Shown piece after piece: positions 50,701 to 63,033 of a stretch of DNA of 64,000 nt (within the stretch, counting starts at the first letter, position 1; every line of letters begins with the position of its first letter). A model generated the notes under the pieces. It had not been told where the DNA came from. It saw nothing but the letters and a program-made list of their open reading frames with translations, and searched no databases. Where the stretch lies: contig NC_088301.1 of NCBI RefSeq assembly GCF_032854445.1, forward strand, positions 186,001 through 250,000, read 5' to 3'. The position numbers and the translations under genes are program-made. The stretch comes from Liolophura sinensis (Eukaryota > Mollusca > Polyplacophora > Chitonida > Chitonidae).

Positions 50701-51243
50701 CAATTGTTTAAAATGAATGCTAGTTACGTTACAAGTAACTACACTTACCCTAAATGATCATAAATTTCATCCATGACTAACTTGCCCATTTCTGCTTATT
50801 TCTGAGAGTTTTATTGAATTTAAAAAGGGATTTCGAGGTTTGCTTGGAACATGGGATGATATTCTCCTGGAAAAGTGTAAGTTTCAGCACCAAAAATAAT
50901 ATTTTGTGACATTTATTTGCCTCTAAAAATGCACCTTTGTTGGTGTAAATTTAGGCCATTTAGATTACATGTTGTGAAATGTTTCAAGTTGAATCTAAAA
51001 CTCCATAATCTGCAGAGTTATTGTTTGCTCCTGACTTACATTACACGGAGTATTCTGGATGCCACCTTTAATCTTGAAAGCTGCTGCGCTGACCTCCTGG
51101 AATTTGACAGCGACTGGATTATCTGGGTCACACTGGGGGTCCAGGTGTTGCTGGCTTGTTTGTTCAGTGTGTGTCACCTGTAGTGATGATACGTCAGGCA
51201 CCTCCACTTCTGAGGGCTCAGATATATGATTGGCATCACCCAT
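41709..51243 (-). CDS. PLP-dependent L-threonine/serine dehydratase (ammonia-lyase) with C-terminal ACT domain
   Basis: Fold-type II PLP enzyme expected to deaminate threonine (to 2-oxobutanoate) and/or serine (to pyruvate). Exons (minus): 51243-51040, 50400-50330, 50138-50093, 49541-49356, 48063-48008, 47139-46977, 46091-46001, 45771-45696, 45398-45273, 44543-44376, 42640-42583, 41810-41709. All phases close, giving 448 residues and a TGA. Visible motifs: SFKERGA with the Schiff-base lysine at about residue 94, split by an intron inside the Ser codon; [15 protein letters not shown] (193-200); phosphate-binding GGGGL (220-224); [16 protein letters not shown]; then an ACT domain from about 371 ([20 protein letters not shown]) to the end. 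It resembles TdcB/IlvA-type threonine ammonia-lyases rather than serine racemase, which lacks ACT. The ATG at 51243 follows an acceptor at about 51271, implying an upstream 5' UTR exon. Intron 10 holds a TIR element and intron 11 an array. Exact substrate is uncertain. Confidence 0.92.
41811..42370. repeat. 31-bp minisatellite containing copies of the dehydratase last-exon acceptor
   Basis: About 18 units. On the minus strand each carries ttattgttacag followed by gtgaagtg, nearly identical to the real junction ttgttacag/gtgaaatg at 41811/41810. The real acceptor is the leftmost repeat boundary. Confidence 0.93.
42694..43597. mobile_element. TIR element of about 904 bp flanked by TA (non-autonomous Tc1/mariner-like or MITE)
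   Basis: Left end ccgtaaatgcctttttattc and the reverse complement of the right end ctgtaaatgcctttttgttt match at 18 of 20 positions. Both ends abut a TA dinucleotide, as expected for a TA target duplication. Inside is a 77-codon frame (43125-43358) that I do not recognise as transposase. It lies in a dehydratase intron between exons 44376 and 42640. Confidence 0.65.
44640..44865 (-). mobile_element. tRNA-head SINE (family A), diverged
   Basis: Same block order as other copies: tail (caccctactcaaaaatattt), ggtttgaggaaaccagggag, gctgacagaccttcccacgt, head near 44860. It lies between two dehydratase exons. Confidence 0.7.
48260..49118. repeat. 60-bp minisatellite, 14 copies
   Basis: Copies containing aggatcatgactgatgcagg and acacctctacattgttgtgt, in exact 60-base register with few changes. 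Sixty is divisible by 3, so three frames stay open for 268-318 codons; these are not genes. It lies in the dehydratase intron between exons 49356 and 48063. Confidence 0.96.
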
Positions 51244-52461
51244 TGTGAAACCCTTCAGCCACAATAAAACCTGCAATAACAATCAATATGCCAAGAACTG
51301 GCATACTGCACATTCATACATGTTTTTAGTTCAAGACTGGTATCAAACAGAAGCTATGCCAAACATAAAAATTGTGTAGAACAGACCCCTTTGCTCCATA
51401 GATATTGTGGTTTCTACTTTTTGCATCCAACATTCTGCTTTACTATGTTTCCTATTTGGTTATACTGTCAACTACACGTAACATACTTCATGCTACAGCT
51501 TCAGCATGTTATTATCTGAAATTATTTTGCAAGAATGAAAAACAAAACAAAAAAAAAACATGAAGTTTGCCACCCTTTACCTTCAGCTTTACTGTTAACA
51601 GACAGAAACCCTTCTATATGCCCTGTTATGAACTATGTAAGGTCAAAACAACTCATCCCAACAGTTTTCAAATTCAACTGTGTATAACCAACTACATGTA
51701 TGATATTTCAGTCTTAAGAGAGATCACAGGATACCACTGTAAATTGCTGTGATGTGCCTAACATAAATTTACATGTACATAAAGTTTTATGTAAATTATG
51801 TACTGAGCATTATGTAAATGACATGATTTTTCCTATAATTATGATATCGTGTAGCCATCTTCCTGACAGACACTTTAATGAAGTAAGATAGGAGCTTTGG
51901 TGAAAGTAGGCGGTGAATTGTTTCACAGAAGTAGCAGGTCGCAGGTATCTGGTAATCATGCACCTTCTAATCAAACCCCTGAATTAAATGCTCAGCAGTT
52001 TAACTCAACAGACCTCATAAACGTTTTTAAGTTTGGGTAAGTGTCTGTAATCAATGCTCTTCATTAGCACATCCCTGTTCGTCCATTAACAAATTCCTAA
52101 AATATTTTCTCAGACATTTGTTTAAATGTCCACTAACATAACAACTACACATGTGCACACCACTGTCCTCAAAATCCTAACCTCTGTGACACGGACTCTA
52201 AAAATGTCAACTTGTTTCAGCTCCTACAAACTGGTAAACCCAGTATATATAGGTTGTAGGTTACCAATAATGGGCACACTGGAGGCGCCTCTCAGTGTAC
52301 GGCTGCTTTCATGACATTCTGAATACATCCAGACCAAATCAATACTGCCTACATTAGCTTAATCTATTAATGTTAAAACAGTGGGGATCAATGGTGAAGA
52401 GTAGGCCTATCACAGCATTCGTGGCACCAGCTCTAGGTGTTCTGATTAAGCCGATGTCTAC

Positions 52462-53762
52462 TTTGAGCCAATCATCGTCCGCCTGCGGGACACTCCCCTC
52501 ATAAACATGTGCGTTTGTAAGTTATCAGAGGTCTACACATGTCAGAAACATGACAGCACAACCAACAGAGAGCAGATATATCCAGCTGCAGGCGAAATTC
52601 TGATATAAGTCACAAGCCAAGGTTTGCTCAGCCTGTTTTAAAGGATGTTTTTAGTTATATTTTGGCTTGAACCACCAGAAAACATGTACATGTAGCAATT
52701 AAGAATCTAGATTAAGCTCTTCGGCCTACCTGTACATGCAAATACTACATGTATACAACTTTTGCTAAAGCTATGTGTATAATACACGTACATCTGTTTG
52801 TGTACATCTGAGATACAGCTAGGCCCTAAAAGTCAGATCAGTCACAGGAAGGCTGAAACAGGGTAATGCAGAGATACAGCTAGGCCCTAAACGTACGTGT
52901 GTCCTGTAACATGATGAAAGTCAGATCAGTTACAGGAAGGCTTAAACAGGGTAATGCAGAGATACAGCTAGGCCTTAAATGTACGTGTGTCCTGTAACAT
53001 GATGAAAAGGCCCTAAATTATATGTGTGTCCTGTAACATGATGAAAGTCAGATCAGAGTTATAGGAAGGCTTAAACAGGGTAATGCAGAGATACAGCTGG
53101 CCTTAAATGTACGTGTGTCCTGTAACATGATGAAAAGGCCCTAAATTATATGTGTGTCCTGTAACATGATGAAAGTTAGATCACAGTCACAGGAAGGCTA
53201 AACAGGGTAATGCAGAGATACAGTTACATGTAGGCCCTAAATGTACGTGTGTCCTGTAACACGAAAATTAAACCAGAGTTACAGGAAGGCTAAACAGGGT
53301 AATGCAGAGATACAGCTAGGCCCTAAATGTACTTGTGTCCTGTAACATGATGAAAGTTCGACCAGAGTTACAGGAAGGCTAAACAGGGTAATGCAGAGAC
53401 ACAGCTAGGCCCTAAATTATATGTGTGTCCTGTAACATGATGAAAGTTAGAACAGAGTTACAGGAAGGCTGAAACAGGGTAATGGAGAGATACAGCTAGG
53501 CCCTAAATTATACGTGTGTCCTGTAACATTATGAAAGTCAGACCAGAGTTACAGGAAGACTGAAACCATGTAATGCAGAGATACAGCTAGGCCCTAAATT
53601 ATACGTGTGCCCTGTAACATGATGAAAAGGCCCTAAATTATACCTGTATCCTGTAACATGATGAAAGTTAGATCAGAGTTACAGGAAGGCTTAAACAGGG
53701 TAATGCAACATGGGCATTAGGCCTACTCGATAATGCAATGATGTGACCCAGATAGAGAATGT
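52462..53762. repeat. Segmental duplication copy A, with an expanded ~91-bp array
   Basis: Begins tttgagccaatcatcgtccg and ends near gatagagaatgt. Its array (about 52810-53740) has about eight units with taatgcagagatacagctag and gtgtcctgtaacatgatgaa. Copy B at 54558-55112 has the same ends. Confidence 0.93.
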
Positions 53763-54557
53763 AGGTGTTAAGTTATTAGTTGAGAAACAGCCGTTGTCAC
53801 TGTCACAATAACTCAGCTGGCCCAGCTACATTTATACAATGTAACATGGTACATTACATGATACAATTTGGGCGACATGACACATTGATGTCGGCCCATC
53901 CAAGCGTCAAGAAACCACAGGCAATCGGAACCGATAGCCTTGTTTACCACTATCCACTTGCACGTCACCGATCGTCGCGATCCATTCAAGCAAGCTAAAA
54001 CACACGTATGATCCAGCACTAAATATATGAATGAATGACTATGGCTTTACGCTCATCATATGTCGTCTGCTTCGTACCCAGATCGGGTATGAATACTAAA
54101 ATTTACATATTAAGGTCTGCATGGACCTCTCAGTTAGCGAATACCAGAATTTCAATGTTGAACTTTCATTCTGTAAAACTACTTCATGAATCACCAAGCT
54201 TGCAGCGTGAAAAAGAGAGGACATGTCTGGAACTGTGGACTAACCTTGTCTTCCTCTGGCTCTGGTATCATACACGTAGACAAGATGGACACAAATTTCG
54301 GCGGACCATCAACTTATTCAGTGTCAGACCGACGAGCAGACGACACACCGCACCGCGGTTTTGCTGAGGATTTTTCTCGTGGACCAGGACACAAACTATG
54401 TTTTCGCACAAAACTGAGCCACTTTTGTTGATTTTCACCCCTCCTAAAGTGTCACAACGAAGTTATTTCGTGGTGAAGTTAAACGTTGAACAGTTGTTTT
54501 GTTTTCTTGGCTGTCAACATGTTGGTGACACGGCCTTGACCGCTGTGAGTGTGTCCG

Positions 54558-55112
54558 TTTTGAGCCAATCATCGTCCGCCTGCGGGACACTCCCCTCATA
54601 AACATGTGCGTTTGTAAGTTATCAGAGGTCTACACATGTCAGAAACGTGACAGCACAACCAACAGAGAGCAGATATATCCGGCTGCAGGCGAAAATCTGA
54701 TATAAGTCACTTACCAAGTTTCGCTCAGCCTGTTTTAAAGGATATGTGTTTAGTTATATTTTGGCTTGAACCACCAGAAAACATGTACATGTAGCAATTA
54801 AGAATCTAGATTAAGCTCTAAGGCCTACCTGTACATGCAAATACTACATGTATACAACTTTTGCTAAAGTTACGTGTATAATACAAGTAGTTTGTGTACA
54901 TCTGAGAAACAGCTAGGCCCTAAAAGTCAGATCAGTCATTTCAGGAAGGCTGAAACAGGGTAATGCAGAGATACAGCTAGGCCCTAAATGTACGTGTGTC
55001 CTGTAACATGATGAAAGCTAGACTAAAGTTGCAGGAAGGCTGAAACAAGGGAATGCAACATGGACATTAGGCCTACTCGACAATGCGGTTATGCGAGCCA
55101 GATTGAGAATGT
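54558..55112. repeat. Segmental duplication copy B, with a contracted array
   Basis: Same start and end as copy A about 2.1 kb away, in direct orientation. It holds a single full unit of the ~91-bp repeat, so it is about 750 bases shorter. Confidence 0.93.
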
Positions 55113-55534
55113 CAGTTTCCATGGAGTTTCTCAGCTTATACGACTACAAACTGATTTAAAAGCATTTCAATAGGACTGAAATGCCTTACATTTCCCTCTG
55201 TGGCCCATGTGATAAATACCTGATACCCCTGTTGGAAGTGAAAATGCTGGCACACCCAGTTCAACTGGAGACTGGGTTGAGCTGGCTCACAGGCACATAT
55301 GTAAATGTAAGCCAATAGGTTGTATCTGGCCTACATCATTATGATCACATTCTTGTGTATTTTACTCTAGATAAAGCCAATCTGAAAGAATTTGCATGTG
55401 TTATTTTCTTGGTTTGTTTTTTCTTTGCTTGGTATTGTTTCAAAATCAAATTATTCATGGAATGTAACATAAACTTGTCAGGATAATGGTTAAGTTAAGA
55501 CTACATTCAGTTTCATTTGTTGTATCAAACAGGC

Positions 55535-55620
55535 CACCTCCCACTATAATGCTGGCCACCGTCGAATAAGTGAAATATTCCTGAGTATGGCGTGAAACAC
55601 CAATCAAATCAATCAATCAA
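55535..55620 (+). mobile_element. SINE family A 3' fragment
   Basis: ccaccgtcgaataagtgaaa, tattcctgagtatggcgtga, then a caatcaat tail. Confidence 0.65.
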
Positions 55621-57439
55621 TCAAAGCAAACAGACTGTTTATCTGTGTGACACATGCACATAACGGGTGCACATTTACAATGAACGTATTTGAATGAACA
55701 CATCAGTAAGTCTTCAGCCTATGATCTTCCAGTTTTCAGGAGTGACAACAACCATGTATACACATATACTGAGCTATATAAACAACTCTGTCCGTATATA
55801 TCTGTCAAACAGCACATGCTAGTACTAATCTGCTGACACACACACAGTTATGTGGAATAGTTATCAGTTTTCTCAGGCTTCTGATAACATTATATACCTC
55901 ATGACACCAGGGCTTGACATTTAATTCAGCAGACTTGTAGTAGTGCTATGTGAATTATTGTTTACTGTGGCCTGTGTAGCACTTAGGTGAGAGAGCACCC
56001 ATTCATAGTTACATGTACAAGTGCCAATCTAAAGCTGAACGCAAGGCCAAAACCTAAGATGAAATATCCAGAATTAAATTTTCTCCCAAGTGAAACATCA
56101 AAGTCTAGCAACCTGACTAACGTTTTTGAGGCCCAGTGGCAAGGCTAACAAGAACAACACAAGTTGTGAAATATTTATTGATTATATAAAATGTTTAAGG
56201 TGTGAACTGAACTTGCTCAAAAATACCTACCTACCACAGAACCATCAAGTTTGTCTCAAACTGTTTAGTGAAAAGCTAAACTAGTGGAATGCTTAATTGT
56301 GGGACTTGCTCTGTCTTGTTTATCAGTTAATCTTTTCTATTTCTGTGTAGGCCTGGATTGAACTGGTTCTTTCATTTCAAGATATATGTTCCACTCTTAA
56401 CCTTTCTTAATATTGTAGGTGCTTTCTCCAGTGTTGTTCACACACATGTAGGAATGCAATTGTTGGCCTACTGCTTTACAAAGTCAGCCCCGAGTCCGAG
56501 ACCCATTAGCATGATTAGGGACTGGAAACAACTGGGTAGTTTAATGCCTGTATGTTTTGCTGGCCTACTTCAGCATTGGCCTCCAGATTACATACTGCAG
56601 TCAAAAGGTTATCCCATAGCTAGGGAATGCACTTAAAACAGAGTATTTGTAGAGCACTTCAACTGCATTAGCTCCATACCCACAAAACGATCTACATTTT
56701 ATCTTATTCTCTGCAGCATTGTCTTTAAAAAAAGAAAGAGAAATGTCACTGCTTTCCTGTAACTAGGCCTAAAGCAACCGGCATGTGATAGTCTATGTTA
56801 CACACTGCATAATGTAGGACATTGATAAGTGATATGTCACAACTTTTTCTACAACTTTATGCTTTGTTGTGAGTAAAATTCTTGTGAACTGTACTTGTGT
56901 AATGTTTTGTCTGTACATGAAAATTCAGGTGTGACATCTACTACCAGAAAATAGGGGCTCTGAGATCATGTATTGTGATCAGGTCCATCAATACATTCTG
57001 CATTTAACTTAGTAGACAAAAATCTGAAAAGCATATTTATTTTCACATACTGAGTTTTCAGTGGTCTTCCTACACCAGCTTACAGAAGCGATACTGATTG
57101 GCTGACAGTGGAGAAGGTTTGGCATGTTTGGCTGCCTTGGTCACGCTTGAATAAATATACAATACTTTAATTAGGCAAGGCAAAGCCGAGCGTTGCCTAT
57201 TTCTCACCCCAGACATTGGCAATCAGAATCGATTCCATGTGCGTTTAAGGTATAGCGACATACCTTTCTGTTTATGCAGTTCATGATAAAACAGAGCATA
57301 ATGTAACACTTAAAATTAAATTATACAAGTTAGCCCCTCCTAGCTACTGCCCTGAAATGTCAAGCTTATGTACACATTTAAACTATAATGGAATTACAAT
57401 GTATGGATGGATTGATTCAGTGATATTTTTTAACTAATT

Positions 57440-57690
57440 AATGCCATAAGTTTCCAAGGCGGTCAGTTTAATGGGTGGAGGAAACCGGAGTGTCCAGATA
57501 TAAACCACCAGCCCAGGGCAAGTTACTGACAAACTTTCTCAGTGTGACCTACAGATTTAAATGCTAAATAAGTGGAAGACAAAGCTGCTTATACTAAAAG
57601 AATCTACAAATTCTCTGTCCCAAGGTGGGGTTGAACACCCAGTTTTTGTGGCATGGGATACGACTCCCACACTTTACTGACGATCTGTGA
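57440..57690 (-). mobile_element. SINE-like element (family C)
   Basis: Contains gggtggaggaaaccggagtg, aagttactgacaaactttct and ggtggggttgaacacccag, whose complement looks like a B box. A partial relative lies near 63190-63290 (gggtgaaggaaactaaagtg). Confidence 0.5.
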
Positions 57691-58079
57691 GCTACATTCT
57701 GCTCCCTACACTGTATGGAGGCAACATTCTCACTACATTCCCTAGCCATGCATTTAATGAATTCAAAACATCAACAACTTAACCTGTCCCTGCCATGAAA
57801 GCAACACAAAGATCTTTCAAATACATCATCATACAGGTATATTTATTCTGCCTACTCAAAGCCCTGTGGAAACTGCCTGGTAAATGTATATCAGGTAAAT
57901 ACAGTGTGTACACCAGGCACTCCTCATATCACAATGAGTATACATTTATCTGTTATAACAATGTTATCTGTATCATTATCATGCTGAGGATCTGCCATGC
58001 ACCCAATCCACACCTCCATTATGCCAACTTGTATTTCACAATAAGCCCAATTAGCATCAAAATCAACTACAGTCAGAAC

Positions 58080-58540
58080 AGTATTTAGAACCACAATGAA
58101 TCAAAACATGATCAATAAGCCATCTTAAAGCACATGAGATTGATTGAAATGAAAATCACAATCAATTAATCACAGAACTGTAAGCCATTTTAAATCTCGA
58201 CTGAAATCGGACTAGGAAATCAATTAGAATCACAATATGTTGAAATCAGAAAAGTGTGCTCTACAGAATTAGAATCAACTGAAATCACACCATTTGGAAT
58301 CAAAAAATAAGTTGTCAAGAACCATGATAAATAGAAATATGAATAGTAAGCCATTTAAAACCAGTTAACTGAAACTGAAATAATAAACCAATTACAATCA
58401 ATTAATTTCCAAACTGTTTAAAAAGGGCAATCAATAGAACTTGGGACAGTTAGCCATTTAGATTTAGAGTCACAATCTATTTAAACAATAATCAACTGAA
58501 ATTAAGTTAAGTGTTTTTAATAACAATAAACTGAAATCAG
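58080..58540. repeat. Old degenerate AT-rich tandem repeat
   Basis: Many drifting copies of gaaatcacaatcaattaatc and gtaagccattt motifs. No exact period can be fixed by eye. Confidence 0.55.
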
Positions 58541-60069
58541 ATCTCAGTCTTAACATCAGTCATGTTTGTCTGTAGTCTTATACCTTATCATCAGAAGGAC
58601 AGAGCCATTTTTTGTAGTCATATGTCACTCAGGCAGTAGTCTTCATCACATGGTGCTGGCTTCCAAGTACGCGCATGACACAATACAAACAGACTGAATT
58701 ATTTAACAAATACCTGTGCACAGTGAAACATTTCAAATCAAATCAAATTAACTGCATGATTTGAAGTCTTTTGTGGGATTCATGATATAATTTATATGCC
58801 ATGAAGATTTACCACAAGGAATTCATAACTTAACAGTGGTTGTTGTTGACATATAAACTGAATCTTCATGTACAGGATACACACAATGCCACTGTTGACA
58901 CAAGCTGTGCTCACTCTCTGGAGATATAATACAACATACTTTTGTGGAAGTCAATCTCAAGTCCACCTTTGAACTTTCTGTTTGCTCACATCACACATAG
59001 TGTACATTCTACTATTTTATTTCTGGGCTAGCATGCATATGGCAAACTATGTGTGCAAATATTGTGATGAGCCCAAGTTGTGAATTTTCCAGACTGCCTA
59101 TTACATGGTTATGTAGTGTAGTTTATATGTTACTAGTCTGCAAATCAGAAGTCTGACAAAAACTCTGTCAGGCATCAAACTCTTGTCAGATACAAACTAA
59201 GTGGTACCTGACAAACTTCACATCTAAACAACACAGGGAATCTACATTCAGTATTTGGAGTAAATAGGTTTTGAAATTTGTTAATCACGCCACAAAAAGT
59301 TATATCCATGCTGGCATGAAGATAACATGGGCCAAAGCTGACATAAATATTACATTGTCATGGAAATACATAGAAGACTATACACCTGTTCATAAACATT
59401 GCAGAATTTCTCGTATTTTTAGAGTATTACACAGAAAATGATTTTTGGGCTGAAGTAAAAATGTTCAGCTTAATCTCTGAAGTGGCACAGCTTTAATATG
59501 CGCACTCCCCAGTTATAAAGTTAGGACCAGTAATACATGTACATGTATTAGAAAGATGTCACAAAAAACCTCTCAAATCTCTGCATTCCTGAGCTTCAGA
59601 TCATAAATTATGCCTAGCATACAAAACATAAAAGCGGAAAAAAAAAGACAAAAAAAAAAAAAAAAAAGAAATGAACAGAAATACATGAAAATATCAATAG
59701 TGTATAACACAGATGACATGAACAATATAATTCCTACAGAATCTCAACATTCACGATTGTATTAAAGCTTATCATAACTACATACACATGTACGCATACA
59801 ACACATGTATGAACACAACCATCTAGCATTCATTCATATACATCTGCATGGTATCCATGACAATGGTGCCATACTTCATTACTCTAGATGGTCATCATAA
59901 AAGACAGGCATATTCTAAACAACTACAGATATACACATATACAACTACAGATACACACACACACATACACAAATATACATATTTATACAATAATAATAAA
60001 TATTCAATAAATTTCTCACCAGAGAAGAGATAAAAGCAACATGCAGCCAAAAGCCATTGCACATTTGAT

Positions 60070-60250
60070 ATTATAGCCTGTACACAAACCATGCTGTGGT
60101 TTGCCACATACACCTTCATGGCACAAACCACGCTGTGCAGTGCCAAGAAGACCATCATGCCACAAACCATGCTGTGCACTGCCACGTACACCTTCATGGC
60201 ACAAACCATGCTGTGCACTGCAACTTGCCCCATCATGCCACAAACGAATC
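60070..60250. repeat. ~38-40-bp minisatellite, 4-5 copies
   Basis: Copies of cacaaaccatgctgtgcact then gccacgtacaccttcatgg. It gives overlapping spurious frames on both strands. Confidence 0.88.
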
Positions 60251-60469
60251 AACAACAGGTGAAAATACAGGAAAAACCCCATACGTGTACAGTACATACA
60301 GGAGATGAATAACATGTCTGTAAGAATAAACACAGGTAGCTTGTATCAGGGTTAGGGTTTCTCCCCAAAAGCTGGTACAAAGCAACCTGGTGATGGGCAG
60401 TCCAAAACGTTGTCTTCATTCACAAGTTAACAATGAGGCATCATGTACATGTATAGTAATGTTACAAAG

Positions 60470-60880
60470 TAACATCTAGAATAAGAGTGTTGAAGTTCCT
60501 TCAATAACTTGTAGCACTAGTGATACAATATAGAAATAAGTATAGTAGTGTTATCATGGAGCACTGGTGTTACAACCAAGCAACAAGTACTGGCATAGTA
60601 GAATGCTATGTTCGTTCAGTAACTTGAAGCACTAGTGTTGTACACTAGAAACAAGTGTATAGGGTGTCTTGTTTGTTCAGTAACAGTCATGGAGTAATGA
60701 ACAAATACAGTAGTGTTATGTTCGTTCAGTAACTTTGAATTCTAATATGCACTTAAGTAACAAGTATTATATAATGTTATATTCGTTCAGAAACAAGTCA
60801 AGTAGAATGTCAGACTCGTTCAATCACTTAAGTACCACTGTACAATGAAACAATGAAGTTTAGTAGCATATGTTATACTG
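60470..60880. repeat. Degenerate repeat of gttcgttcagtaact type
   Basis: Irregular copies of ttcgttcagtaacttgaagc and agtgttatac motifs at roughly 60-90-base spacing. Confidence 0.5.
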
Positions 60881-61084
60881 TATTCTGTCAGTTCATCATG
60901 TACATTCTTGAAGTTACCATGAGCAGTAGTGTATAGTACAGCCAAAAAAATTAAGTCATGTTTATTGAGTAACCTAGAGCTTGTTAAATTAAACTGTACG
61001 TTAACAATGTCACTGGAACACTAACTCATAAGTACCAGGTAACTTTATCTGTTACCTGACACCTGAGTCTGTGGGTAACACTGT

Positions 61085-61440
61085 ATGGTCGCTCTCAGTT
61101 ACTAGGCACTTTATTCACCACCTGGTAAAGTCTCTGTCAGTTACTAGGCACTTTATTCACCACCTGGCCAAGTCTCTGTCAGTTACTAGGCACTTTATTC
61201 ACCACCTGGCCAGGTCTCTCTCAGTTACTAGGCACTTTATTCACCACCTAGCCAGGTCTCTCTCAGTTACTAGGCACTTTATTCACCACTTGGCCAATTC
61301 CTTCAGTTACTAGGCAACTTCATTCAACAGCTGGCCAAGACTCTTTCAGTTACCAAGCAAATTAACTAATCAACTGACAGTTTCTGTCAGTTACTACTTA
61401 ACTTCATTCATCCACCGTCAGTCTCTCTCAGTTACCAGGC
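61085..61440. repeat. 42-bp minisatellite carrying AATAAA on the minus strand
   Basis: Copies of cagttactaggcactttatt followed by caccacctggcc. The minus-strand hexamer AATAAA occurs at 61110, 61152, 61194, 61236 and 61278, exactly 42 apart, then decays. Confidence 0.93.
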
Positions 61441-61734
61441 AAGTTTATTACCCTGCAGAGTACACTCTGCCATCTTTGTTTCCACCCCTTCACAAACGAC
61501 ACAAGCTTGCATGGTCAAACATAGCAAGACACTATATAATCTGTCCATGAACGTGCTACTCTCTGACTTGACACATTAGCGCTTCTGCTGAAAATTTTCA
61601 GCGCAGCAATCAGGCATCACTTTTCACTTTGAGATTTCTACCACTGCTGGGGGAGAGAGAGAAAATCTACAAATGCATACAGAGCAAGTATCCACAATTT
61701 CTTCCTGACCATTTTGCCAACCTTGCTCAGTGTG

Positions 61735-61910
61735 CTGCAAACATGGCTCAAAATCTTCAAAATCAGGGATAGTAGCTTGCAAACCAGGCACAGTACCCTA
61801 TCTTGCAAACCCAGATGAGTTTCTAGCGAACCGGGGATGGTACACTATCTTGCAAACCCATCTGAGTTTCTAGCAAACCGGGCATGGTACACTACCTTGC
61901 AAACACAGCT
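61735..61910. repeat. ~58-62-bp repeat, about 3 copies
   Basis: Copies of cttgcaaacccagatgagtt and tctagcgaaccgggcatggt with point changes. Confidence 0.7.
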
Positions 61911-62113
61911 GAATGCACATTGACATAGGTCCCTGCATCCATCCCTGGGCCCTTTGCACAGAAACTCATGCATACATGAAAAGTCCTCATAAGGCAACAG
62001 AACATGGGACTAAGTTACAGAAGCTACTGTAACAGCCACTGTACAAGCTGACAGCCACCTAGAACACTAGCACTGTAGCACAGTACTTCAGAAGGAAGCT
62101 CTAATCTAAGCCT

Positions 62114-63033
62114 TTATACAAACTTTGTCTCTAGCTCCTGAGCTGTTAGTTTCACAGGTTTGATGACAACAGTTTTGGCCTCAGGTGCTGGCACTTTGGA
62201 AGCACTCTCTGTGTTTCCTGGAGGGTTTGTCACCATATATTTCACAGGGATCCTGTAGGCGACGGATTTTCCCGATGATGTCTTGACAGGGTATGTCGAC
62301 ACGCTCACGCCGGCACCTTCCTCTGCACCGCTACTTGCCACACAGACTTTGCTAGACTCACTCATTGGCTCTAACACATTGATTTTGGCTACCGTTGTGA
62401 CGGGTGACTTAGTGCTGCTGATAGGGCCAGTGCCCGAGGACTGAAGGCTGCCCTGGGCCGTACTCATCTGGTCAAGCCCTCTCACCTCCACTGGTCGCAC
62501 TATTGTGGTGTTGGTGTTGGTGCTGCTGCTGGTGTAAGGTTTAGGTACAGGTAAACTCAGACGGGGCCCTGCAGGTCTAGCTCCAGCAGAAAGCTCTACT
62601 GGGGTGGAGGACTCCCTGGCTGTCTGTTCTGTGGGGGAGGAGTCTGAGGCTGTCACAATAGGAGCAGAGTGAGACGCCCTTAGGCTGGATGCCTTTTCTG
62701 TAAACTTTGGACCCCAGTTTTGCTTGCTGGGTTCTGGGGTGCTGTAGAGAAATGCCATCTTGGCCAGTGCCCCAGGGCTTTTCAGAGCTGTGTCATGTAT
62801 GGGTGCCTCAGTTTTGGGCGGGGATGAAGACACGCCCAAGTCTCGTTTCATCTTCTCTCGAAGCGCTTGCACGCTGTCCATTGGTATGATGATATTTACA
62901 GTAGGAGCAGCCCCAGTTGCCTCCCCTTGGCCTGACGGCTCGGTCTGGACGTCAACATTTTGTCCTTTAGCTTGCACTGTCTCCTGACTTCGCGTCTTTA
63001 CATGCTGAACAGGAAGAACTCGAGCTCTTTTCT
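62114..63033 (-). CDS. Last exon of an unidentified Ser/Thr/Pro-rich, probably disordered protein (partial)
   Basis: A single open frame runs from an acceptor (tttgcag at 63040-63034) to TAA at 62114-62116, about 306 residues. It begins KRARVLPVQHVKTRSQ, continues with Ser, Thr, Pro, Ala and Val-rich sequence and ends LTAQELETKFV. Part of the middle (PTVNIIIPMDSVQALREKMK) could form a short helix. Base composition is GC-richer than the flanks and the frame has no stops over 900 bases, unlike nearby DNA, which supports real coding. The exon needs one base from an upstream exon, so the rest of the gene lies right of the window. I do not recognise the family. The low-complexity composition suggests a regulatory or scaffold tail, but that is a guess. 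The 3' UTR should run left toward the AATAAA array at 61110-61283. Confidence 0.7.

Larger units (their letters stand above)
51271..61990. other. Gene-poor region upstream of the dehydratase and 3' flank of the last gene
   Basis: Contains a local duplication, minisatellites and SINE pieces. The 5' UTR exon of the dehydratase should be here but is not placed. One weak candidate plus-strand start at 54285 is discussed in findings. Confidence 0.5.

Noticed and set aside
56358-56636. 92-codon plus frame
   Set aside because: No family resemblance, no splice-site support, and ordinary chance length for this DNA.
57170-57205. Imperfect palindrome aggcaaggc...gcgttgcct
   Set aside because: Too short and isolated to call a transposon end or regulatory site.
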